Of a stretch of 64,000 nt of DNA, positions 9,658 through 19,823 are shown one piece after another. The stretch covers positions 2,232,001-2,296,000 of the forward strand of contig NC_015514.1 in assembly GCF_000212695.1 (NCBI RefSeq), read 5' to 3'. Below the pieces are notes generated by a model that saw only the letters and a program-made list of their open reading frames with translations, was not told where the DNA came from and ran no database searches. A program made the translations under genes and the position numbers. Positions within the stretch are counted from its first letter, which is position 1; every line of letters begins with the position of its first letter. This stretch comes from Cellulomonas fimi ATCC 484. Lineage in GTDB: Bacteria; Actinomycetota; Actinomycetes; Actinomycetales; Cellulomonadaceae.

Positions 9658-9687
9658 AGTCTACGTCCGTGCGCACGCATGGTCCGA
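9658..9687 (-). promoter_or_regulatory. Possible promoter for rsh
   Basis: On the minus strand TAGACT (9663-9658) is a good -10 element 85 bases before the rsh start. The -35 region (TCGGAC, 9687-9682, 18-base spacing) is only moderate. The rest of the 9574-9758 gap holds no clear gene. Confidence 0.4.
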
Positions 9688-9758
9688 CACGTGCCGGAAA
9701 GGTCCGGCTCCCGCCCGACGCCGCCCCGGTCGCGCGGGGGCGGTCGCCGGACAGGGCG

Positions 9759-10346
9759 TCAGGGGATGCGGACCAGCACGTCGATCGGGTGGTCCCCGAG
9801 CCGGTCGCGCCCCGCAAGCCCCTCGAGCTCGACGAGGAACGACAGGCCGACGACGTGCGCGCCGCACTGCTCGAGCAGCGCGACGGTCGCCGCGGCGGTG
9901 CCGCCCGTGGCGAGGACGTCGTCGATGACGAGCACGCGCGCCCCGTCGGGGACGGTGAACGGGTGGATCTCGACCGACGCGTGCCCGTACTCGAGCTCGT
10001 AGTGCTCGACGGCCGTCGGGCCGGGCAGCTTGCCGGCCTTGCGCACGGGCAGGACACCCGCGCCGAGGGCCACCGCGACCGGGGAGGCGAGCAGGAACCC
10101 GCGCGCCTCCATGCCGGCGACGAGGTCGACGCCCTCGGGCGCGGCCTGCGCGATGGCGTCGACGACCCCGGCGAACGCCGGGCCGTCGGCGAGCAACGGG
10201 GTGATGTCGCGGAACAGGACGCCGGGCTTGGGGTAGTCCGGCACGAGGCGCACGAGCTCGTCGACGCGCGTGAGCAGCCGCGCGCGGTCCGTGGGGGCGC
10301 CCGACGGCACCCCCACGGCCGGCTGTCCGGCGGGCAGGCCGGTCAC
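9759..10346 (-). CDS. apt: Adenine phosphoribosyltransferase
   Basis: 195 aa. It converts adenine and PRPP to AMP (purine salvage). The PRPP-binding loop VLVIDDVLATGGT is complete, with the upstream VPDYPKPGVLFRDITPLL and GMEARGFLLASPVA blocks typical of Apt. The GTG at 10346 overlaps the secF stop by four bases (GTGA), which fixes the start and implies translational coupling. About 20 extra residues precede the conserved core. Confidence 0.95.
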   Translation of the reverse strand: MTGLPAGQPAVGVPSGAPTDRARLLTRVDELVRLVPDYPKPGVLFRDITPLLADGPAFAGVVDAIAQAAPEGVDLVAGMEARGFLLASPVAVALGAGVLPVRKAGKLPGPTAVEHYELEYGHASVEIHPFTVPDGARVLVIDDVLATGGTAAATVALLEQCGAHVVGLSFLVELEGLAGRDRLGDHPIDVLVRIP

Positions 10347-11437
10347 CGGCGGCGCTTCGGCTGTGCGGCGACGCCCTGGTGCCCGCCCGGTCGCAGCTGA
10401 CCGGCCGAGCGCACCCCCGCCGCGCCCGCCGTCACCGGCTCGCCGGACTCGGCAGCGCCCCGCGCCCCGCGGGACGCCAGCACCTTGCGGGTGTGCTCGC
10501 GGATCGCCGACTCCCGCTCGCGCAGCGACACCTCGGCGGGGGTCGCGAGGAAGACCGAGGAGAACGTGCCGATGAGCATGCCGACGAAGAGCGCGAGCGC
10601 GATGTCGCGCAGCGTCCCGGCCCCGAGCACGAACGCGCCGACGAACAGGATCGAGGCGACCGGCAGGAGCGCGACGACCGAGGTGTTGATCGACCGCACG
10701 AGCGTCTGGTTGACGGCGAGGTTCGCCTTCTCGGCGTACGTGAAGCGGGTCTGCTCGAGGGTGTCCGCGGTGTTCTCGCGGACCTTGTCGAACACCACGA
10801 CGGTGTCGTAGATGGAGTACCCGAGGATCGTCAGGAAGCCGATGACGGTGGCCGGCGTGACCTCCCAGCCGACGCCCGCGTACACGCCCGCGGTGATGAT
10901 CAGGTCGTGGAACAGCGCGATGAGCGCGGCGACCGCCATCCGCCAGTTGCGGAAGTAGATCGTCATGACGACCGCGACGAACAGCAGGAAGACGACGATG
11001 CCCGTGATCGCCTTGCGGGAGATGTCGGCACCCCACGACGGGCCGATGAACGACGAGGTGACGTTCTCCTCGGGCACGCCGTAGGCCTCGGCCAGCGCCC
11101 CCTGCATCTCCTCGACCTCGGTGTTGGACAGCTCGGCGGTCTGGATCCGCAGGCTCTCCGTGCCGATCGTCGTGACCTTGGGCGACTCGCCGGGCGCGTT
11201 GGCCTGGACCGTGTCGATCGCGAGCTGCTGGTCGAGGTCCGTGACCCCGGACACCACGAACTCGGAGCCGCCACGGAACTCGATGCCGGGGTTGAGGCCC
11301 GGCTTGACGAGCAGCACCGCGGAGACGGCGACGAGGATCGCGGAGATCGTGTACCAGACCTTGCGGCGCCCGACGATGTCGTACGACCGGCGGCCGGTGT
11401 AGAGGTCGTTGCCCCACTGGGCGAATCCGGCGGCCAT
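10343..11437 (-). CDS. secF: Protein translocase subunit SecF
   Basis: 364 aa, six predicted membrane helices. The first periplasmic loop starts with GLNPGIEFRGGSEF; helices from about 140 onward carry the SecD/SecF family pattern (AVVMTIYFRNWRMAVAALIALFHDLIITAG and VIGFLTILGYSIYDTVVVFDKVREN). With SecD it uses proton-motive force to complete Sec export. The ATG shares one base with the secD stop. The tail after residue 305 is basic and probably cytoplasmic. Confidence 0.96.
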   Translation of the reverse strand: MAAGFAQWGNDLYTGRRSYDIVGRRKVWYTISAILVAVSAVLLVKPGLNPGIEFRGGSEFVVSGVTDLDQQLAIDTVQANAPGESPKVTTIGTESLRIQTAELSNTEVEEMQGALAEAYGVPEENVTSSFIGPSWGADISRKAITGIVVFLLFVAVVMTIYFRNWRMAVAALIALFHDLIITAGVYAGVGWEVTPATVIGFLTILGYSIYDTVVVFDKVRENTADTLEQTRFTYAEKANLAVNQTLVRSINTSVVALLPVASILFVGAFVLGAGTLRDIALALFVGMLIGTFSSVFLATPAEVSLRERESAIREHTRKVLASRGARGAAESGEPVTAGAAGVRSAGQLRPGGHQGVAAQPKRRR

Positions 11438-13404
11438 CAGAGCTCGCTCCCCTCGGTGCGCCCGGTCGCGGGCTCGTTCGTCCCCGTCGGGTCGGGTCCC
11501 CGGTCCGCCGGCTCGGGAGGCGGTGCACCCTGGGCCTCACGCGCGGCGGCGGCCCGCGCGGCCGCCCGCCGCTCGGCGATGGTCCCGCCGGTCGGCGCCG
11601 TGGCGTCGCCGGACGTGCCCGTGCCGACGCCCACCGGGACACGGTCGGCGTCGCCCTTCGCGGTCTTGCCGGGCGTCGGCGCGACGACGCGGCCACGGCC
11701 GGCGTAGCGCGGCACGTCCACGCCGAGCCGGCGCGGGTCGAGGCCGGACCACGGGTGGCCCTCGCCCCAGAACTTCGTGCGGGCGATGAGCGTCATGACC
11801 GGGTGTGTGAACAGGAACACCACGATCACGTCGATGATCGTCGTGAGACCGAGGGTGAACGCGAAGCCGCGGACGCCGCCCACGGCGAGCACGTAGAGCA
11901 CCGCCGCGGCGATGAAGTTCACCGCGTCGGACGCCAGGATGGTGCGTCGCGCCCGCTCCCAGCCGCGCTCGACGGCGGCCTGCAGCGTGCGGCCCTCGCG
12001 CAGCTCGTCACGGATGCGTTCGAAGTACACGATGAACGAGTCCGCCGTGATGCCGATCGCGACGATCAGGCCCGCGACGCCCGGCAGCGACAGGCGGTAG
12101 CCCTGCGTCCACGACAGCAGCGTGATGACGCCGTAGGTGATCACGGCCGCCACGATGAGCGACGACACCGTGAGCAGCCCGAGCGCGCGGTACTGGAACA
12201 GCGAGTAGATGACGACGAGGACGAGGCCGATGAGGCCCGCGACGAGACCCTTCTGCAGCTGCTCCGAGCCGAGTGTCGCGGAGATCTGCTCCTCGCTCTG
12301 CACCTCGAACGTCAGCGGCAGCGAGCCAAAGTTCAGCTGGTTGGCGAGCGTGGCCGCCGACTCCCGCGTGAACGTGCCCGAGATCTCGGCCTTGCCGTTG
12401 GAGATGATCGTGCCGGGGTCCAGCCCCGGCGCCGAGATGACGAGCCCGTCGAGCACGACCGCGAACTGGTTCTGCGGGCTCGTGAGCCCCTGCAGCCGGG
12501 TCGTGACGTCGGTGAACTGCGTCGTGCCCTTCGACGTGAACTCGAGGTTGACGACCCACTCGTTGGTGACGCCGCCGGTCTGCGTCTGGCGCAGGCCCGA
12601 GCTCGCGCCCGAGATCTCGCCGCCCTCGATCTCGACCGGGCCGAGGATGTACTTGGCCGTGCCGGCCGGGTCGCACGTGACGAACGCCGCGTCCGGGTCA
12701 CCCGGGGCGCCGCCCGTGAGGTTGCTCGGGTCCGTGCAGTCGAGGGTGTCGAAACGCTCCTGCACCGCGGGCGTGACGTAGTACGCCGCGTCGCTCGGGG
12801 TGTCAGGGGCGGCCTTCGCGGGCGTGTCCGACGCGGGCGCCGACGCGCTGGGCGTCGGCTCGGGCGTCGCCGCAGCGTCTGCCGCGGGCTCCTGCGTCGC
12901 GGCCGGGTCGGCCGCCTCCGGGTCGGTCGCCGCGGCGGACTCCGTCGGCTCCGGCGCGGCCGCGTCGTCCTCGCCGACCGGCGTGGGCGCGCCGAAGGTC
13001 AGCACGGGACGGAACTCCATCTGCGCGGACGTCCGGACGAGCTCGAGCGTCTCCTCGCTGGGCGTGCCCGGGAGCGCGACCACGATGTTGTTGCCGCTCT
13101 GGCTCGTGATCTCCGCCTCGGCGACACCCGAGGAGTCGACGCGCTGCCGGATGACCTCGATCGCCTGCGAGATCGTCTCGGACGTGATGGCGCCCGGGTC
13201 GTCGGAGACGGGCTTCAGGATGACCTGCGTGCCCCCTTCGAGGTCGAGGGCGAGGTTCGGCGTCCACGTCGCGGTGGAGCGCTCGGTGCCGGCGAAGATC
13301 GTGCCGAAGAGGGCGACGACCAGCAGCCCGAGCCACAGGAGCGTACGGACCGGCCGGTGACGGCGGGCAGGAGGGGCCAACGGAGTCTTCTCTCGTGCGC
13401 GCAC
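11437..13404 (-). CDS. secD: Protein translocase subunit SecD
   Basis: 655 aa. One N-terminal helix (TLLWLGLLVVALFGTIFAG), the P1 head beginning LALDLEGGTQVILKP, and the C-terminal five-helix bundle (SLPGVAGLIVAIGITADSFIVYFERIRDELREG). Between about residues 135 and 205 there is an Ala/Pro/Thr/Glu-rich insert longer than in enterobacterial SecD, and the last ~70 residues are low complexity. GTG at 13404 gives the basic start MRAREKTPLAPPARR. It forms the Sec auxiliary complex with SecF and YajC. Confidence 0.96.
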   Translation of the reverse strand: MRAREKTPLAPPARRHRPVRTLLWLGLLVVALFGTIFAGTERSTATWTPNLALDLEGGTQVILKPVSDDPGAITSETISQAIEVIRQRVDSSGVAEAEITSQSGNNIVVALPGTPSEETLELVRTSAQMEFRPVLTFGAPTPVGEDDAAAPEPTESAAATDPEAADPAATQEPAADAAATPEPTPSASAPASDTPAKAAPDTPSDAAYYVTPAVQERFDTLDCTDPSNLTGGAPGDPDAAFVTCDPAGTAKYILGPVEIEGGEISGASSGLRQTQTGGVTNEWVVNLEFTSKGTTQFTDVTTRLQGLTSPQNQFAVVLDGLVISAPGLDPGTIISNGKAEISGTFTRESAATLANQLNFGSLPLTFEVQSEEQISATLGSEQLQKGLVAGLIGLVLVVIYSLFQYRALGLLTVSSLIVAAVITYGVITLLSWTQGYRLSLPGVAGLIVAIGITADSFIVYFERIRDELREGRTLQAAVERGWERARRTILASDAVNFIAAAVLYVLAVGGVRGFAFTLGLTTIIDVIVVFLFTHPVMTLIARTKFWGEGHPWSGLDPRRLGVDVPRYAGRGRVVAPTPGKTAKGDADRVPVGVGTGTSGDATAPTGGTIAERRAAARAAAAREAQGAPPPEPADRGPDPTGTNEPATGRTEGSEL

Positions 13405-13464
13405 CGGTCACCCAGGCGACCGGTGGGGTCCAGGCCCGGGCGTCGTCACCCGGGCCGTGTGCGG

Positions 13465-13884
13465 TTACTTGGTGTCCGGCTCGTCGTCCTTCTTGCGCAG
13501 GACGGGCGGGAGCGAGGACAGGTCGTCCGGGACGTCGATGACCTCGTCGGCGGCACGGTCGCGGTCGGCGTCCGTGGCGTCGTCGTCGAAGGTCTCCTCG
13601 TCCTCGTCCTCGTCGGCGGCGGTGTCCGCCGGCGGGTCGACACGCTTGGCGATCGCGGCGCGGATCCAGCGGGTGCGCGACCCCGGGGTCGACTCGACGG
13701 TGATGACGTCACCCTCGACCTCGACCACGGTGCCGAACAGGCCCGAGCCGGTCATGATCTCGTCCCCCGGCGCCAGGTTGTTCCGGAAGTCCTGGGCCTC
13801 GCGCTGCTGCTTGCGGGTCCGGCTGGACATGAGCCAGAACGCGCCGAAGGCGAGGAGGAGGATGACGAGGAAGGTGGGGTCCAC
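13465..13884 (-). CDS. yajC: Preprotein translocase subunit YajC
   Basis: 139 aa. A single N-terminal helix (PTFLVILLLAFGAFWLMSS) is followed by RTRKQQREAQDFRNNLAPGDEIMTGSGLFGTVVEV, the YajC signature. The C-terminal ~50 residues are strongly acidic. GTG at 13884 is chosen over upstream in-frame codons because it places the helix at the very N-terminus and has a GGAG site. It begins the yajC-secD-secF-apt cluster, with 60 bases before secD. Confidence 0.93.
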   Translation of the reverse strand: MDPTFLVILLLAFGAFWLMSSRTRKQQREAQDFRNNLAPGDEIMTGSGLFGTVVEVEGDVITVESTPGSRTRWIRAAIAKRVDPPADTAADEDEDEETFDDDATDADRDRAADEVIDVPDDLSSLPPVLRKKDDEPDTK

Positions 13885-13921
13885 GACTGGTACGGCTCCG
13901 ATCGAGTGATGTGTCCGCCGC

Positions 13922-13950
13922 AGTCTAGGCGCAGCGGCTCGCCGCTCCAA
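13922..13950 (-). promoter_or_regulatory. Promoter of the yajC-secDF-apt cluster
   Basis: On the minus strand TTGGAG (13950-13945), a 17-base spacer and TAGACT (13927-13922) form a good sigma-A promoter 38 bases before the yajC GTG. Confidence 0.6.
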
Positions 13951-14061
13951 CGTCCCGTGGCACCGCGAGGTTCCCGATCGCACTCCCCCGTCGGCGTCGA
14001 CCGCGACCGGCGCACCCTCCACGGCACGCCCCGGGCCGCCCCCACGAGGACCTGCGCGTCG

Positions 14062-15129
14062 TCAGCCGAACAGCGTGCCCGGCCCGGGGAGCGGGTCGAG
14101 GCCCAGGTGCTCCCACGCGCCGGGCAGCGCGACGCGCCCGCGCGGCGTCCGGCCGATGAGCCCCTCGCGCACGAGGAACGGCTCGGCGACGGTCTCGACC
14201 GTCTCGGGCTCCTCGCCGACGGCCACGGCGAGCGTCGTCAGGCCGACCGGCCCGCCGCCGAACCGCGTGCACAGCGCCGACAGGACCGCCCGGTCCAGCC
14301 GGTCGAGCCCACGCGCGTCCACCTCGTAGACCTCGAGCGCGGCGCGTGCGGCCGCGAGGCTCAGCATCCCGTCGCCGCGGACCTCGGCCCAGTCGCGCAC
14401 GCGGCGCAGCAGGCGGTTCGCGATGCGGGGCGTGCCGCGCGAGCGCGACGCGATCTCGGCCGCGGCGTCGCCGTCCAGCGGCACCCCCAGGAGGCCGGCC
14501 GAGCGCAGCAGGACCCGCTCGAGCTCGTGCGTCTCGTAGAAGTCGAGGTGCCCGGTGAAGCCGAACCGGTCGCGCAGCGGTGCCGGCAGCAGGCCCGCGC
14601 GCGTCGTCGCGCCGACCACGGTGAACGGCGGCAGCGCGAGCGGGATCGCGCTCGCGCCCGCGCCCTTGCCCACGACGACGTCGACCCGGAAGTCCTCCAT
14701 CGCCACGTACAGCAGCTCCTCCGCGGGACGCGCGAGGCGGTGGATCTCGTCGAGGAACAGCACCTCGCCCTCCTCGAGCGAGGACAGCACGGCGGCCAGG
14801 TCGCCCGCGTGCTGGATCGCCGGGCCGCTCGTGACGCGCAGCGACGTGCCGAGCTCGGCGGCGATGATCATCGCGAGCGTCGTCTTGCCCAGCCCGGGCG
14901 GCCCGGACAGCAGGACGTGGTCGGGTGCGCGGCCGCGCCGGCGCGCGGCCTGCAGCACGAGCGAGAGCTGGTCGCGCACGACGCGCTGCCCCACGAACTC
15001 GTCCAGGGTGCGCGGTCGCAGCGCCGCCTCCGCGGCCCGCTCGACGTCGTCGGCACCGGAGCGGACCAGCGACTCCGCCGGCAGCCGCTCGGTCGCGACG
15101 TCGAGATCGAGGTCGTCGCCGTCAGCCAT
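14062..15129 (-). CDS. ruvB: Holliday junction branch migration helicase RuvB
   Basis: 355 aa AAA+ ATPase. Walker [12 protein letters not shown], Walker [10 protein letters not shown], sensor [19 protein letters not shown] and the C-terminal winged helix ([17 protein letters not shown]) are all present. It is the hexameric motor that drives branch migration with RuvA. The ATG at 15129 overlaps the ruvA end by eight bases. A region with no gene (13885-14061) follows. Confidence 0.97.
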   Translation of the reverse strand: MADGDDLDLDVATERLPAESLVRSGADDVERAAEAALRPRTLDEFVGQRVVRDQLSLVLQAARRRGRAPDHVLLSGPPGLGKTTLAMIIAAELGTSLRVTSGPAIQHAGDLAAVLSSLEEGEVLFLDEIHRLARPAEELLYVAMEDFRVDVVVGKGAGASAIPLALPPFTVVGATTRAGLLPAPLRDRFGFTGHLDFYETHELERVLLRSAGLLGVPLDGDAAAEIASRSRGTPRIANRLLRRVRDWAEVRGDGMLSLAAARAALEVYEVDARGLDRLDRAVLSALCTRFGGGPVGLTTLAVAVGEEPETVETVAEPFLVREGLIGRTPRGRVALPGAWEHLGLDPLPGPGTLFG

Positions 15130-15736
15130 GACCGCCGCCGAGCGTGCGCAGCGCGGCGCGCAGCACGCCCGCGACCTCGTCGGCGGCGACCGGGCCGGGC
15201 GCGTCCTGCAGGACGGCCGACACGGCGTCCCCCGCCGCCTTCGCGTTCCAGCCGAGCCCGACGAGCGCCTCGACGACCTGGTCGCGCCGGTCGTCCGACG
15301 CCGCCGACGACGTGGCGGGCGCACCCGCGCCGGAGGGTGCGCCGAGGCGGTCCCCGAGCTCGAGGACGATGCGCTGCGCACCCTTGCGGCCGATGCCGGG
15401 CACCCGCATGAGCGCGGCCAGGTCCTCCCCCGCGACCGCCCGGCGCAGGCCGTCGGGCGTGTGCACCGCGAGCATCGCCAGCGCGAGGCGCGGGCCGACG
15501 CCCGACACCGTCTGCACGACCTCGAACACCTCGCGCTCGTCGGCGTCGGCGAAGCCGAACAGCGTGAGCGAGTCCTCCCGGACGACGAGCGACGTCGCGA
15601 GCGTGGCCTGCGCACCCACGCGCAGCCCGGCGAGCGTCGCGGGCGTGGCCTGCACGAGCATCCCGACACCACCGACCTCGACCACGGCCGAGTCCAGCCG
15701 CACCGCCAGGACCGTGCCCCGCACCGACGCGATCAC
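15122..15736 (-). CDS. ruvA: Holliday junction binding protein RuvA
   Basis: 204 aa. It begins [25 protein letters not shown] (OB domain); the two helix-hairpin-helix DNA-binding motifs lie in [19 protein letters not shown] and [21 protein letters not shown]; domain III that contacts RuvB is at the end. GTG at 15736 is the start; a SOS-like box lies 53 bases upstream. Confidence 0.96.
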   Translation of the reverse strand: MIASVRGTVLAVRLDSAVVEVGGVGMLVQATPATLAGLRVGAQATLATSLVVREDSLTLFGFADADEREVFEVVQTVSGVGPRLALAMLAVHTPDGLRRAVAGEDLAALMRVPGIGRKGAQRIVLELGDRLGAPSGAGAPATSSAASDDRRDQVVEALVGLGWNAKAAGDAVSAVLQDAPGPVAADEVAGVLRAALRTLGGGHG

Positions 15737-15789
15737 GCCCGCGCCCCTTCCGTCGTCCCGTCCGTCACGGCGCTACTCTCGCACACGCC

Positions 15790-15803
15790 CGAACACCTGT
15801 ACG
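15790..15803. promoter_or_regulatory. SOS-like box upstream of ruvA
   Basis: CGAAC, four bases, GTACG: one mismatch from the CGAAC-N4-GTTCG core of the actinobacterial LexA site. It lies in the 154-base ruvC-ruvA gap, upstream of ruvA. ruv genes are LexA targets in mycobacteria, which makes the match believable despite the mismatch. Confidence 0.45.
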
Positions 15804-15890
15804 ACGGACACGCCCGCCGTGGTCGGCGCTCCCCCGGGGCCCGCCGTCGCCTCCGACCGGGCAGTGGCCGTGCCCGCCGTCGACGCGGGC

Positions 15891-16457
15891 TCAGGCGCGC
15901 CGCTTCGCCGCCTGCTCGGCCGCGGCCCACGCGCGCTGCGCCGCGGTCATCGAGCCCGGCGCGCGCTGCGGCGCGCCCAGCGCACCCGCCGGCCGCCACA
16001 GGTGGCAGATCGCGAGCGCGAGCGCGTCCGCGGCGTCCGCGGGACGCGGCAGCTCCTCCAGGCCGAGCAGCCGCTGGACCATGGTCTGCACCTGCGCCTT
16101 CTCGGCGCGGCCGTTGCCCGTGACAGCGGCCTTGACCTCGCTGGGGGTGTGCAGCGCGACGGGGATGCGACGCCGTGCTGCCGCGACCATCGCGAGCCCC
16201 GCGACCTGCGCGGTCCCCATCACGGTGCGCACGTTGTGCTGCGCGAACACCCGCTCGACGGCGACCGCGTCGGGCGCGTGCTCCTCGAGCCACTCCTCGA
16301 GCTGCGCCTCGATCGTGAGCAGCCGCTGGTCGACCTCGTCGTCGACCGGCGAGCGCGCGACACCGACCGCGACGAGCCGCGCGCGGCGCCCGGGCAGGCC
16401 GTCGACGACGCCGAGACCGCACCGGGTCAGGCCGGGATCGACTCCGAGGACGCGCAC
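15891..16457 (-). CDS. ruvC: Crossover junction endodeoxyribonuclease RuvC
   Basis: 188 aa. [18 protein letters not shown] holds the first catalytic Asp; [21 protein letters not shown] holds the catalytic Glu; [13 protein letters not shown] supplies the final Asp residues. It resolves Holliday junctions. A CATACG hexamer only three bases before the GTG could reflect a very short or leaderless mRNA. The C-terminus is extended by about 25 Ala/Arg-rich residues. Confidence 0.96.
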   Translation of the reverse strand: MRVLGVDPGLTRCGLGVVDGLPGRRARLVAVGVARSPVDDEVDQRLLTIEAQLEEWLEEHAPDAVAVERVFAQHNVRTVMGTAQVAGLAMVAAARRRIPVALHTPSEVKAAVTGNGRAEKAQVQTMVQRLLGLEELPRPADAADALALAICHLWRPAGALGAPQRAPGSMTAAQRAWAAAEQAAKRRA

Positions 16458-16468
16458 GCTCGTATGGT

Positions 16469-16502
16469 CGCAGCCTCCCGGGTCGTTCCCCGGGAGGCTG
16501 CG
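16469..16502 (-). terminator. Strong hairpin after the yebC gene
   Basis: A 14-bp perfect stem (CGCAGCCTCCCGGG / CCCGGGAGGCTGCG) with a six-base loop lies between the yebC stop and the ruvC start. It should end transcription of the pdxT/yebC unit. Confidence 0.8.
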
Positions 16503-16511
16503 CGCCTGTCG

Positions 16512-17267
16512 TCAGTCGTCCTCGAGCTCCGCCATGACCTCGTCGGACGCGTCGAAGTTCGCGTAGACGTTCTGCACGTCGTCGGAGTCCTCGAGCGCGT
16601 CGATGAGGCGCAGGATCTTGCGCGCACCCTCGGCGTCGACCTCGATCTGCGTCGACGGCCAGAACACGACGTCGGCGGAGTCGTACTCGATGCCGGCCTC
16701 CTGCAGCGACGTGCGGACCGGGACGAGGTCGGTGGCCTCGCTCAGCACCTCGAACGACTCGCCGAGGTCGTTGACCTCCTCGCCGCCCGCGTCGAGCACC
16801 GCCTCCATGACCGCGTCCTCGTCGGTGCCCTCCTTGGGCACGATGACGACGCCCTTGCGGCTGAAGATGTACGACACCGAGCCGGGGTCGGCCATCTGGC
16901 CGCCGTTGCGCGTGAACGCGACGCGCACGTCGGACGCGGCGCGGTTGCGGTTGTCGGTGAGGCACTCGACCAGGACCGCGACGCCGCCGGGGCCGTAGCC
17001 CTCGTACATGATCGTCTGGTAGTCGGCGCCGCCGGCCTCCTGGCCGGACCCGCGCTTGAGGGCGCGGTCGATGTTGTCGTTCGGGACCGACGACTTCTTC
17101 GCCTTCTGGATGGCGTCGAACAGCGTCGGGTTGCCCGCGGGGTCACCACCGCCCGTGCGGGCGGCCACCTCGATGTTCTTGACCAGCTTCGCGAAGAGCT
17201 TGCCGCGCTTCGCGTCGACGACGGCCTTCTTGTGCTTGGTGGTGGCCCACTTGGAATGACCCGACAT
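16512..17267 (-). CDS. YebC/PmpR family protein
   Basis: 251 aa, full length. It begins [37 protein letters not shown] and has the family block [28 protein letters not shown]. Members act as transcription regulators or, as shown more recently for some bacteria, help ribosomes at proline-rich stretches; which applies here is not visible. In actinobacteria it usually sits between pdxT and ruvC, as here, nine bases after pdxT. Confidence 0.95.
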   Translation of the reverse strand: MSGHSKWATTKHKKAVVDAKRGKLFAKLVKNIEVAARTGGGDPAGNPTLFDAIQKAKKSSVPNDNIDRALKRGSGQEAGGADYQTIMYEGYGPGGVAVLVECLTDNRNRAASDVRVAFTRNGGQMADPGSVSYIFSRKGVVIVPKEGTDEDAVMEAVLDAGGEEVNDLGESFEVLSEATDLVPVRTSLQEAGIEYDSADVVFWPSTQIEVDAEGARKILRLIDALEDSDDVQNVYANFDASDEVMAELEDD

Positions 17268-17276
17268 CGGCTCTGC

Positions 17277-17882
17277 CTACCCCTGGCTCTCGCGGACGAT
17301 CTCGACGAACAGACGGTGCACCCGGGTGTCGCCCGTGACCTCCGGATGGAAGGAGGTGACGAGGAGCGGTCCCTGGCGGACCGCGACGATCCTACCGGCG
17401 GCGGGACCCGACTCGACGCGACCGACGACCCGGGCGGCCGGACCGACCTCCTCGACCCAGGGCGCACGGATGAACACCGCGTGCAGCGGGCCGTCCTCGA
17501 CGCCCTCGACCGCGAGGTCCGTCTCGAACGAGTCGACCTGGCGGCCGAACGCGTTGCGGCGCACGGTGACGTCGACGCCACCGAGGGTCTGCTGCCCCTC
17601 GATGCCGCCCAGCACCCGGTCGGCCAGCAGGATCATGCCCGCGCAGGACCCGTAGGCGGGCATCCCGGCGCGCAGGCGCTCCTGGACGGGTGCGAACAGG
17701 TCGAACGCCCGCAGCAGCTTGTCGATGGTCGTCGACTCGCCGCCGGGGATCACGAGGGCGTCGACGGCGTCGAGCTCGCGCACGCGGCGCACGGGCACGG
17801 CGTGCGCGCCCTCGACGGTCAGCGCGTGCACGTGCTCGCGCACGTCTCCCTGCAGGGCGAGGACTCCGACGGTCACGGTCAC
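17277..17882 (-). CDS. pdxT: Pyridoxal 5'-phosphate synthase glutaminase subunit PdxT
   Basis: 201 aa class I glutamine amidotransferase that feeds ammonia to Pdx[18 protein letters not shown] is the family start; [11 protein letters not shown] is the oxyanion region, [12 protein letters not shown] has the nucleophile Cys, and SFHPE the catalytic His/Glu. GTG at 17882 is chosen because the conserved VGVLALQG begins five residues in. The partner pdxS is about 2 kb upstream on the same strand rather than adjacent. Confidence 0.95.
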   Translation of the reverse strand: MTVTVGVLALQGDVREHVHALTVEGAHAVPVRRVRELDAVDALVIPGGESTTIDKLLRAFDLFAPVQERLRAGMPAYGSCAGMILLADRVLGGIEGQQTLGGVDVTVRRNAFGRQVDSFETDLAVEGVEDGPLHAVFIRAPWVEEVGPAARVVGRVESGPAAGRIVAVRQGPLLVTSFHPEVTGDTRVHRLFVEIVRESQG

Positions 17883-17893
17883 GACGGGGGATC

Positions 17894-19108
17894 CTAGTTC
17901 GCGGCGAGGAGCGGCTCCGCCTGCGCCCGGCGGTCGGCCGCCGCACCGTCGCCCGCGCGCACCTCCTCGACCGCCTCGACGAGCCGCGCCAGCCCCGTCC
18001 GCAGCACGTCGGGCGCCGCCGCGAGGCTCACGCGCACGCGCCCGTGCGCCGCGGCCCCGAACGTCGCCCCCGGCGCGACCGCGACGTGCCGCTCCGCGAG
18101 GAGCCGCAGCGCGAACGCGTCGGTGTCGGCGACACCCACGTCGACCATGAGGTAGAACGCGCCCTCGGGACGCACGTAGCCGATCCCGGCGGCGTCGAGC
18201 TGCGCGACCGCGGCGTCGCGACGCGCGCGGTAGGACGCCACGGCGAGCGCGACGTAGTCCTGCGAGCCCGTGAGCGCGGCGAGCGCCGCGTGCTGGCCGA
18301 CCGCCGACGGGCACGCGACGGTCGCCTCGGCGAGGTGCCCGAGCGTCTCCACCACGTCGTGCCGGGGGGTCGCGAGATACCCCAGGCGCCAGCCGGTCAT
18401 CGCGTACGTCTTGGACAGGCTGTGCTGGACGACGACCCGTCCGTCGGTGTCGAACGCCGCGGGGCTCACGTGCGGCGCGCCGAACGTCACGGCCTCGTAG
18501 CACTCGTCGGACAGCACCCACAGGTCGTGCCGCCGGGCGACGTCGACGAGCGCGGCGACGACCTCGGCCGGGTACACGGCACCCGTGGGGTTGTTCGGCG
18601 AGCACACGACGACCGCGCGCGTGCGCGGCCCGATCGCGGCCTCGACGTCCGCGGGGTCCGGGACGTAGCCCGCCTCGGGGGCGGTGCGGTAGGTGCCCAC
18701 CGTGGCACCGACCGACACGGCCGCCATGGCCCAGTTCGGGAACATCGGGTCGGGCAGCAGCACCTCGTCGCCCGGCCCGAGCAGCGCGGCCATGGTCATG
18801 GTCAGCCCGTGCATCGCGCCGTGCGTGACGACGACGTCGTCGGCGGCCGTCTTTCGGCCCGAGACGCGCGTGACCCGCTCGGCGGCGGCGGCGCGCAGGG
18901 CCGGGATGCCGGTGCTCGCGGTGTAGCCCGCGAGGCCGTCGTGCGCCGCGCGGGCGGCCGCGTCGACGACGTGGGGCGCGGTCGTGGCGTCGGGCTCGCC
19001 GATCTCGAGGTGGAGCGCCTCCGGGTCGCGGTTGGCGAGCTCCATGAGGGTGCGGATGCCGCTGCGGGGGATGTGCAGCGTCGGCGAGGTGGGCGCGAGG
19101 GTGGGCAT
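17894..19108 (-). CDS. PLP-dependent class I/II aminotransferase
   Basis: 404 aa. The fold-type I pattern is complete: [15 protein letters not shown] near the start, [26 protein letters not shown], and the lysine in [17 protein letters not shown] that holds PLP. It lies between the two PLP-synthase genes, separated from pdxT by only 11 bases, a neat but not proven functional link. The ATG at 19108 begins [26 protein letters not shown]. The amino donor and keto acid are not predictable. Confidence 0.9.
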   Translation of the reverse strand: MPTLAPTSPTLHIPRSGIRTLMELANRDPEALHLEIGEPDATTAPHVVDAAARAAHDGLAGYTASTGIPALRAAAAERVTRVSGRKTAADDVVVTHGAMHGLTMTMAALLGPGDEVLLPDPMFPNWAMAAVSVGATVGTYRTAPEAGYVPDPADVEAAIGPRTRAVVVCSPNNPTGAVYPAEVVAALVDVARRHDLWVLSDECYEAVTFGAPHVSPAAFDTDGRVVVQHSLSKTYAMTGWRLGYLATPRHDVVETLGHLAEATVACPSAVGQHAALAALTGSQDYVALAVASYRARRDAAVAQLDAAGIGYVRPEGAFYLMVDVGVADTDAFALRLLAERHVAVAPGATFGAAAHGRVRVSLAAAPDVLRTGLARLVEAVEEVRAGDGAAADRRAQAEPLLAAN

Positions 19109-19166
19109 GCCGTCGACGGTACACACCGACGTTACCGACCAGTACCACCCGGTCGGGGTCGACCGG

Positions 19167-19823
19167 TCACGACTCGCGCGCGAGCCCCAGGTGCCGCACC
19201 GTGCCGTCCCAGCCGGCCGCGAGGTCCCGCACGAGCGCCGGCAGCCCCGCGGGGAACACCTCGATGTCCACCGCCTCGAGCTCGTCGAGCGGCCACCAGC
19301 GCAGCTCGTCGAGCACGCCCGCCTCGAGCTCCGTCCAGCCGTCGCGGCTGAGCTCGCCGACGTCGCCCGAGCGCACACGCGCCAGGTACAGGTCCTCGTC
19401 CTGGCGGCAGTGCTGCGCGAAGAAGTCGAAGATCGCCGACCGGGTGAGCACCGGCCCCTGCAGCGCCGCCGGGTCCAGGACGATGCCCGTCTCCTCGCGC
19501 AGCTCGCGCAGCGCCGCGGTCCGGGAGTCCTCGCCGTCGTCGATGCCGCCGCCGACGGTGAACCACCAGCTCCGTTCCGGCTGGTCGACGTCGTGCCCGC
19601 GCATGAGCAGGACGCGGTCGTGCTCGTCGAGCAGGATCACCCGCGCGGCCCGCCGGAACAGCAGGCCGTCGGGACCCGGCCGCCACTCGGGCCCGAGCCC
19701 GTGGACCGGTCCCCCGCCGTCGGCGTGCCCACGTGCGGGCGGCACGCCCGTCGTCCCCGGCACGCCGAGGGCCGCGGACGACGACGCGTCCGCGGCCCCG
19801 GCTGCGCGGTCCGGCCCGCTCAC
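19167..19823 (-). CDS. Nudix hydrolase
   Basis: 218 aa. The Nudix box is complete: G-x5-E-x7-REETGI in [23 protein letters not shown] (about residues 93-115). The ~45 residues before the domain are low complexity (Ala/Gly/Pro). The GTG start overlaps the pdxS stop by four bases (GTGA). Hydrolysis of a nucleoside-diphosphate-linked substrate is expected; the substrate is unknown. Confidence 0.9.
   Translation of the reverse strand: MSGPDRAAGAADASSSAALGVPGTTGVPPARGHADGGGPVHGLGPEWRPGPDGLLFRRAARVILLDEHDRVLLMRGHDVDQPERSWWFTVGGGIDDGEDSRTAALRELREETGIVLDPAALQGPVLTRSAIFDFFAQHCRQDEDLYLARVRSGDVGELSRDGWTELEAGVLDELRWWPLDELEAVDIEVFPAGLPALVRDLAAGWDGTVRHLGLARES

Noticed and set aside
11755..15411. 1218-codon plus-strand open frame
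   Set aside because: Antisense to secD, yajC, ruvB and ruvA, which have clear family motifs; composition is typical of antisense sequence.
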